The notes below the pieces were generated by a model. The model did not search any database. It saw nothing but the letters and a program-made list of their open reading frames with translations, and was not told the DNA's origin. Shown here piece by piece: positions 5,063 to 8,170 of a DNA stretch of 8,170 bases. A program made the translations under genes and the position numbers. Source of the stretch: CBDUBU01 sp965365465 (lineage in GTDB: Bacteria > Bacteroidota > Rhodothermia > Rhodothermales > DASSAV01); contig CBDUBU010000176.1 of the NCBI GenBank assembly GCA_965365465.1, positions 1 through 8,170 on the forward strand, written 5' to 3'. Positions within the stretch are counted from its first letter, which is position 1, and the number at the start of each line of letters is the position of its first letter.

Positions 5063-5476
5063 CTACTCCGACACGCGCACGATCGTTGCTGCGTAGCCCT
5101 GCACGGGGCAGGATTCCGCGATGTCGCCCTCGACGTAGACCTCAACCGTGTCGCCGACTGCGATCCCGGCAAGCCGGGCCGGTTCGAGCCGGCTGGCGTC
5201 GAGGCGCTGGAAGTAGCGCGTCCGGCCATCGACGGTGGCCTGAATGCCGCAGGGTTCGAGCGAACCGGGACCGGCCAGGACGAGCATCCCGGAGGCCGTG
5301 GCGTGATGTGTGATGGATTCGACAGGTCCCCGCACGTACGGAGGACCTTCCGGAACGTTTTCTACGGGTGTATGAGTGCAGGCGGCGGCGCCCAGGGCAA
5401 GAAGCGCTGCTGCCGTGATGCGTCCCAGGGAGGACAGGGGGCGTGGAGGCTGCGATGTCGGGTGGGGCGCTTTCAT
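5063..5476 (-). CDS. Small lipoprotein with DUF3221/YobA-like domain
   Basis: The product has 137 residues from the ATG at 5474-5476. The frame is open to 5557, but this start places a typical lipoprotein signal: basic N-region, then RITAAALLALGAAAC with Cys33 as probable lipid acceptor (AAAC is a tolerable but not ideal lipobox). After a short Pro-rich linker, residues about 50-135 form one small beta-rich domain: GPVESI, GMLVLAG, GIQATVDGRTRYF, IAVGDTVEVYVEGDIAESCPVQGYAATI. The pattern of a closing V-G-D-x-V-x-V then G-x-I-x-E-S-x-P-x-Q-x-x-A matches the DUF3221 (YobA) family, an OB-like fold. Cys76 and Cys123 could form a disulfide outside the cytoplasm. It is probably anchored in a membrane facing the periplasm or exterior. 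Function is unknown. Two inverted repeats lie just upstream of the start. Confidence 0.8.
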   Translation of the reverse strand: MKAPHPTSQPPRPLSSLGRITAAALLALGAAACTHTPVENVPEGPPYVRGPVESITHHATASGMLVLAGPGSLEPCGIQATVDGRTRYFQRLDASRLEPARLAGIAVGDTVEVYVEGDIAESCPVQGYAATIVRVSE

Positions 5477-5485
5477 AGGTAACCA

Positions 5486-5502
5486 ACCGGAAACGTTCCG
5501 GT
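5486..5502. promoter_or_regulatory. Inverted repeat just upstream of the lipoprotein start
   Basis: ACCGGAA (5486-5492) and TTCCGGT (5496-5502) pair perfectly around ACG, ending nine bases before the start codon of the minus-strand lipoprotein. It could be an operator or a 5' UTR hairpin that limits ribosome access. Confidence 0.4.
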
Positions 5503-5521
5503 CATTGCGGGACGGCGGAGG

Positions 5522-5543
5522 CTGTTTTATGTCTGAAAAACAG
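5522..5543. promoter_or_regulatory. Operator-like 7-8-7 inverted repeat
   Basis: CTGTTTT (5522-5528) and AAAACAG (5537-5543) form a perfect inverted repeat with an 8-nt spacer, about 46-67 bases upstream of the lipoprotein start. The half-site size and spacing fit a dimeric helix-turn-helix regulator. The AT content contrasts with the surrounding DNA, so the promoter probably overlaps it. Confidence 0.4.
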
Positions 5544-5581
5544 TTCGGCGCGATCAAGCGATCTTCCGGAGGAGGCCGGGA

Positions 5582-5672
5582 TGTTGTTTCTCAACGAAGT
5601 CGCTGGAAGGGGAAAAAAACACCCTCCAGCGCTTCGGCTGCGTCCCTCGGAGGGAGGGGTTGGCTGCGCCTG
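5582..5672. repeat. Dispersed intergenic repeat, copy B, with large hairpin
   Basis: The right part (5636-5672) matches copy A (827-863) at 34 of 37 positions and the left part is a diverged version of the segment shared by copies A and C. Bases 5595-5611 pair with 5622-5636 over 15 bp with single-base bulges at 5600 and 5608, around an A-rich loop. CCCTC-G-GAGGG at 5644-5654 is another palindrome. The element lies beyond the 3' end of the PepSY gene. Confidence 0.7.
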
Positions 5673-5704
5673 TCGCAATCTTTCCAGTCCGGCGCAAGGC
5701 AACT

Positions 5705-5735
5705 GCCCCCTGGAGGGGGCTGCCCCGCAAGGGGC
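5705..5735. repeat. Two tandem GC hairpins with tetraloops
   Basis: GCCCCC (5705-5710) pairs with GGGGGC (5715-5720) around TGGA. GCCCC (5722-5726) pairs with GGGGC (5731-5735) around GCAA, a GNRA tetraloop. They lie between repeat copies B and C and downstream of the minus-strand PepSY gene. No T-run follows on the minus strand, so they may act as RNA-stabilising or REP-type structures rather than as an intrinsic terminator. Confidence 0.6.
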
Positions 5736-5739
5736 TGGA

Positions 5740-5810
5740 GGTGTTCTTGCTGGACGAAGCCGCTGAAAAGGAAAAAACCACCGGCTTTCAAACGAGGGAT
5801 TGGGCTGCCT
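5740..5810. repeat. Dispersed intergenic repeat, copy C
   Basis: Bases 5740-5765 equal 776-801 (copy A) exactly over 26 bp. Past that, both copies keep an AAGCCG-type arm (5757-5762) and a matching CGGCTT arm (5782-5787) although the bases between differ, so the hairpin is kept while the loop drifts. The copy starts directly after the tandem GC hairpins. Confidence 0.7.
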
Positions 5811-5849
5811 TGCCGAACGGTTTATGAAACGTATGCGGCGTCTTCTTGC

Positions 5850-7061
5850 TCAGGGGGCCTGCCGTGTTTCGCTGCTTATTTTTCGCGGCGTCTTGTAGGT
5901 CTGTCTCGTTTGCCATGAACGGAACCGTCGCAGCGAGAGGGCCAGCCCGGTCCATACGAGCAACACCACCCCCAGGCTCACGATTCCTGCAAGGGTCTGT
6001 CCGGCGAGGCCCAGCACTTCGCCGGTATGGGCGAAACGCAGGATCGAGCGCAGGCGCCGGCCGGGCGACCCGGCCTCGAAAGGCTCCCACCGGAGTTGCT
6101 CGCCGGTGGTCCGGCGCAAGGTTAGCTGCGCCCGTTTCTGGGGCTGCCCTCCCGTGCCGCCGTCGAGGGCGAACGTGACGGTGGAATCTGCGGCGGCGGG
6201 GATCTGGAGCGAGAGGCTGCGCCAGTCCGGAAGCTGCCGGGCGGCCCGGTCGCGCAGGTGGTCCAGGGCGAGGAAGTCCGGTGTGGGGGTCAGGACGAGG
6301 GCTTCCGGGCCGGTTTCGGGGGCCGGCGCAGGACGACCGGGACCGCCGCCCGGCCCACGGCCCGCAGGCGGCGGCTCCCCGGCAATCTGGTAGACGAGGT
6401 CGCTTGCCCAGGGGTAGGAGATCACGACGCCCGATGCCACGATGAGGAGGAGGGGAGCCAGGGACCAGAAACCGATGACATTGTGCCAGTTGAAGTTGCG
6501 CGCCTTCGGCGAGAGGCCGCGCCGGAAAAAGGTCACGTTCCGGAGCACGTTTCGCGTCCAGTTGCGCGGCCACCACAGGTAGAACCCGCTCACCACCAGG
6601 AACAGGAAGCCCAGGTTGCAGGCGCCGGTGACAGCGCGTCCGACCGAGCGGTTGTCGCCGGAAGCGCCCAGCCAGCGGTGCCAGTCCGTGACCGTTCGGA
6701 AGAAGGCGCGGACGCCCTGGGACCCCTCGCTCAGCACAGCGCCTGTGAAGGCATTGACGAACAAAGTGCGTTCGCGGCCATAGGCCACGGCCACCGGCGC
6801 CTGCCCGCCGGCCTGCCAGGTGATGGATGTGGGCGCGCCGAAATCAGCCTGTTCGAGGCGCAGCAGCAGTTCCTCTATGGGCAGAGGCTGTGCGTCTGGC
6901 ATCGGGGGGCCGCCGTCGAGGCCGCGCGTGTCGGCCCAGGCCGTCAGTTGACGCTGGTACGTCAGCAATACCCCCGTCACGGACATAACCACCACCACGA
7001 TCGCCACGGCAACGCCGGTGACGAGGTGGCACCAGAAGATGATTTTGCGGAACTGCTTCAT
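5850..7061 (-). CDS. PepSY-associated transmembrane protein (putative siderophore or metal-uptake reductase)
   Basis: The product has 403 residues from the ATG at 7059-7061 (MKQFRKIIFWCHLVTG). It has the layout of the PepSY_TM family (PF03929): a first membrane segment at about 11-34, a periplasmic domain at 35-140, a second segment at 143-164 ending in YLWWPR, a third at about 196-216, a second periplasmic domain with a Pro/Gly-rich insert near 230-250, a last segment at 352-377, and a basic cytoplasmic tail. Histidines lie at conserved family positions near membrane ends: His12, His128 (DWHRWLG), His193 (NWHNVIGFWSL) and His345 (FAHTGEVLG). They are candidates for heme or metal binding. Family members often sit beside TonB receptors and are proposed iron-siderophore reductases. 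Here the gene follows a TonB receptor, with a terminator-like hairpin between. That placement supports a role in metal uptake; the ligand is unknown. Confidence 0.9.
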   Translation of the reverse strand: MKQFRKIIFWCHLVTGVAVAIVVVVMSVTGVLLTYQRQLTAWADTRGLDGGPPMPDAQPLPIEELLLRLEQADFGAPTSITWQAGGQAPVAVAYGRERTLFVNAFTGAVLSEGSQGVRAFFRTVTDWHRWLGASGDNRSVGRAVTGACNLGFLFLVVSGFYLWWPRNWTRNVLRNVTFFRRGLSPKARNFNWHNVIGFWSLAPLLLIVASGVVISYPWASDLVYQIAGEPPPAGRGPGGGPGRPAPAPETGPEALVLTPTPDFLALDHLRDRAARQLPDWRSLSLQIPAAADSTVTFALDGGTGGQPQKRAQLTLRRTTGEQLRWEPFEAGSPGRRLRSILRFAHTGEVLGLAGQTLAGIVSLGVVLLVWTGLALSLRRFRSWQTRQTYKTPRKISSETRQAP

Positions 7062-7139
7062 GGGTTCGCCGCCTGCCTGTTTCCACGGGGAAGGCAGAAC
7101 ATAGGGGGACAGGAGGGGAAAAAAGGCCGCTGGTGCAAA

Positions 7140-7188
7140 CGGCAGAAACCCGGAGCCGCCGCAGAACGGATGCTCCGGATTTCTGCCG
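7140..7188 (-). terminator. Hairpin terminator after the TonB receptor gene
   Basis: CGGCAGAAA-C-CCGGAGC (7140-7156) pairs with GCTCCGG-A-TTTCTGCCG (7172-7188): 16 bp with one mismatch and a 15-nt loop. It begins 33 bases past the receptor stop codon. On the minus strand it is followed only by GTTTGC, so termination may be partial, allowing some read-through into the PepSY gene about 80 bases further on. Confidence 0.65.
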
Positions 7189-7221
7189 AAAAGAGAGGAT
7201 CAGGAACCATCAGCGCCGGGA

Positions 7222-8170
7222 TCAGCCGTCCATGCCGCCGCCCTGGTCAAAGCCGCCCCCATCGTCGGGGCGTTCGTTGCGCTGGCGGTTCTGTTCCTGG
7301 CCGAAGGAGTAGGTGAACGTCAGGCCGAGCGCCTGCGCCCCGAACTCGCGCGTGAAGGCGTTGTAGAGGTTCGGCTGGTCGATCACGTTGCTGAACCCTG
7401 CTGTGCCGAACACGTCGCGGAAGCGAAGCGTCAGGCTGGCCCGGTCCCTGAAAAGCGACTGCCGGAGGGCTGCATCCGTCCAGGAGAACGAACCCATGCG
7501 GCCCTGCTCGGTGTTCATCGGGGCGCGGTAGCGCAGCGTTGCCTGGAGGTCCAGGTCGCCTGCCCCGAAAAGGTTGCCAAGCTTGTAGCTCGCGTTGAGG
7601 CGTCCGCCCCAGCCGAAGGCGTTGTTCTGGAAACTCGTGTTCACGTTCGACCCGTCGGTGACCATGCGGAAGCCCTCGAAGCTGACGTACCCGCGCAGCC
7701 CTTCAAGCAGCGCCTGCGCATCGAGCGAGGAAATCAATTCCACCCCCGATGACGTGGACGTGTCGAAGTTGCCTACCGTCCGCACGGAGACGCCGTTCTC
7801 GCGCAGCTCCTGGAAGAAGCGGATCACGTTCGTGGTGCGGCGGAAGTAGGGCGTCAGGGTGACCGATCCCCAGGGCGTGAACCGCACGTAGCCCAACTCG
7901 AAAGCGTCGATGTACTCAGGCTGGAGCGCCGGGTTGCCGACGCGGATGTTCAGCGGGTCGTCGTAGCTGGGGAAGGGGTTCAGGAACCAGCTTCTGGCCC
8001 GGTTGATGCGGCGGCTGTAGCTCGCCTTGACGAGATCCTTCTCCGAGAACTTGTAGTTCAAAAACGCGCTCGGAAAGAGGCTGGCATAGTCGTTGTCGTA
8101 GGCCTCGTTCGTGTTTTTCAACGTGAAGGTTGTCCGCGCCATTTCCGCGCGGAGGCCCAGTTGCACGCCG
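7222..8170 (-). CDS. TonB-dependent receptor, C-terminal beta-barrel part (5' end outside the window)
   Basis: The frame is open to the right edge and ends at TGA 7222-7224, giving 316 visible codons. A GTG near the edge is internal and not a start. Alternating hydrophobic strands and the motif SYSRRINRARSWFLNPFPSYDD, then GNPALQPEYIDAFELGY, are characteristic of the Bacteroidota outer-membrane barrel family OMP_b-brl_3 (PF14905) found in TonB-dependent receptors. The last barrel strand is ALGLTFTYSFG. After it comes a charged and glycine-rich extension (QEQNRQRNERPDD, then GGGFDQGGGMDG), seen in relatives of this family but unlike classical receptors that end at the barrel. The N-terminal signal, carboxypeptidase-like and plug domains are beyond the window. 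The receptor should import a siderophore, metal complex or other large ligand, powered by TonB. The PepSY protein follows in the same direction. Confidence 0.9.
   Translation of the reverse strand, partial: GVQLGLRAEMARTTFTLKNTNEAYDNDYASLFPSAFLNYKFSEKDLVKASYSRRINRARSWFLNPFPSYDDPLNIRVGNPALQPEYIDAFELGYVRFTPWGSVTLTPYFRRTTNVIRFFQELRENGVSVRTVGNFDTSTSSGVELISSLDAQALLEGLRGYVSFEGFRMVTDGSNVNTSFQNNAFGWGGRLNASYKLGNLFGAGDLDLQATLRYRAPMNTEQGRMGSFSWTDAALRQSLFRDRASLTLRFRDVFGTAGFSNVIDQPNLYNAFTREFGAQALGLTFTYSFGQEQNRQRNERPDDGGGFDQGGGMDG

Noticed and set aside
5502..5791. Several 60-75-codon minus-strand frames downstream of the PepSY gene
   Set aside because: They are translations of the repeat and hairpin DNA there and have no start signal or family pattern.
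6258..7316. A 352-codon plus-strand frame
   Set aside because: It is antisense to the PepSY gene and crosses the terminator hairpin; no motif is visible.
1..8170. CRISPR arrays, tRNA or rRNA genes and transposase genes
   Set aside because: No regularly spaced repeats, no cloverleaf or rRNA motifs and no transposase or integrase frame were seen in the window.

Overview
The window looks like a piece of chromosome from a GC-rich member of the Bacteroidota, most likely a relative of the Rhodothermales. This is inferred from the gene content: an OMP_b-brl-type TonB receptor barrel, a DUF1080 lipoprotein and a PepSY membrane protein. Most starts also lack a Shine-Dalgarno sequence. No rRNA marker is present, so the placement is tentative. 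Almost all genes lie on the minus strand. One small gene on the plus strand is the exception.

Layout from low to high coordinates. 1-727: 5' part of a class I SAM methyltransferase, cut by the left edge. 728-980: a spacer with one copy of a dispersed repeat and three successive hairpins, the last being the terminator of the next gene. 981-2108: a lipoprotein with a DUF1080 domain and a DUF3471-like tail. 2109-2560: leader and promoter region plus REP-like DNA. 2561-2824: small plus-strand gene of unknown function. 2825-3258: noncoding DNA with phased T-tracts and a perfect 18-bp palindrome. 3259-3321: hairpin with the architecture of an integron attC site. 3373-3756: Rid-family protein. 3841-4680: alpha/beta hydrolase. 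4767-4819: weaker attC-like site. 4814-5010: frameshifted small gene whose stop codon lies in that site's R'' box. 5063-5476: lipoprotein with a DUF3221-like domain. 5477-5849: operator-like inverted repeats and two more copies of the dispersed repeat. 5850-7061: PepSY transmembrane protein. 7140-7188: terminator. 7222-8170: 3' part of a TonB-dependent receptor, cut by the right edge.

The right-hand pair (receptor, then PepSY protein) is a typical metal or siderophore uptake module. The receptor takes the ligand through the outer membrane and the PepSY protein is thought to reduce or process it at the inner membrane. The DUF1080 lipoprotein suggests handling of glycans or 3-keto sugars outside the cytoplasm. 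The middle part (about 3250-5010) is the most unusual. A hydrolase, a Rid-like protein and a broken antitoxin-like gene lie in one orientation, bounded by attC-like sites. I read it tentatively as a decayed or diverged integron gene-cassette segment. No integrase gene is visible, and one attC-like site departs from the near-invariant GTT, so this needs a covariance-model search.
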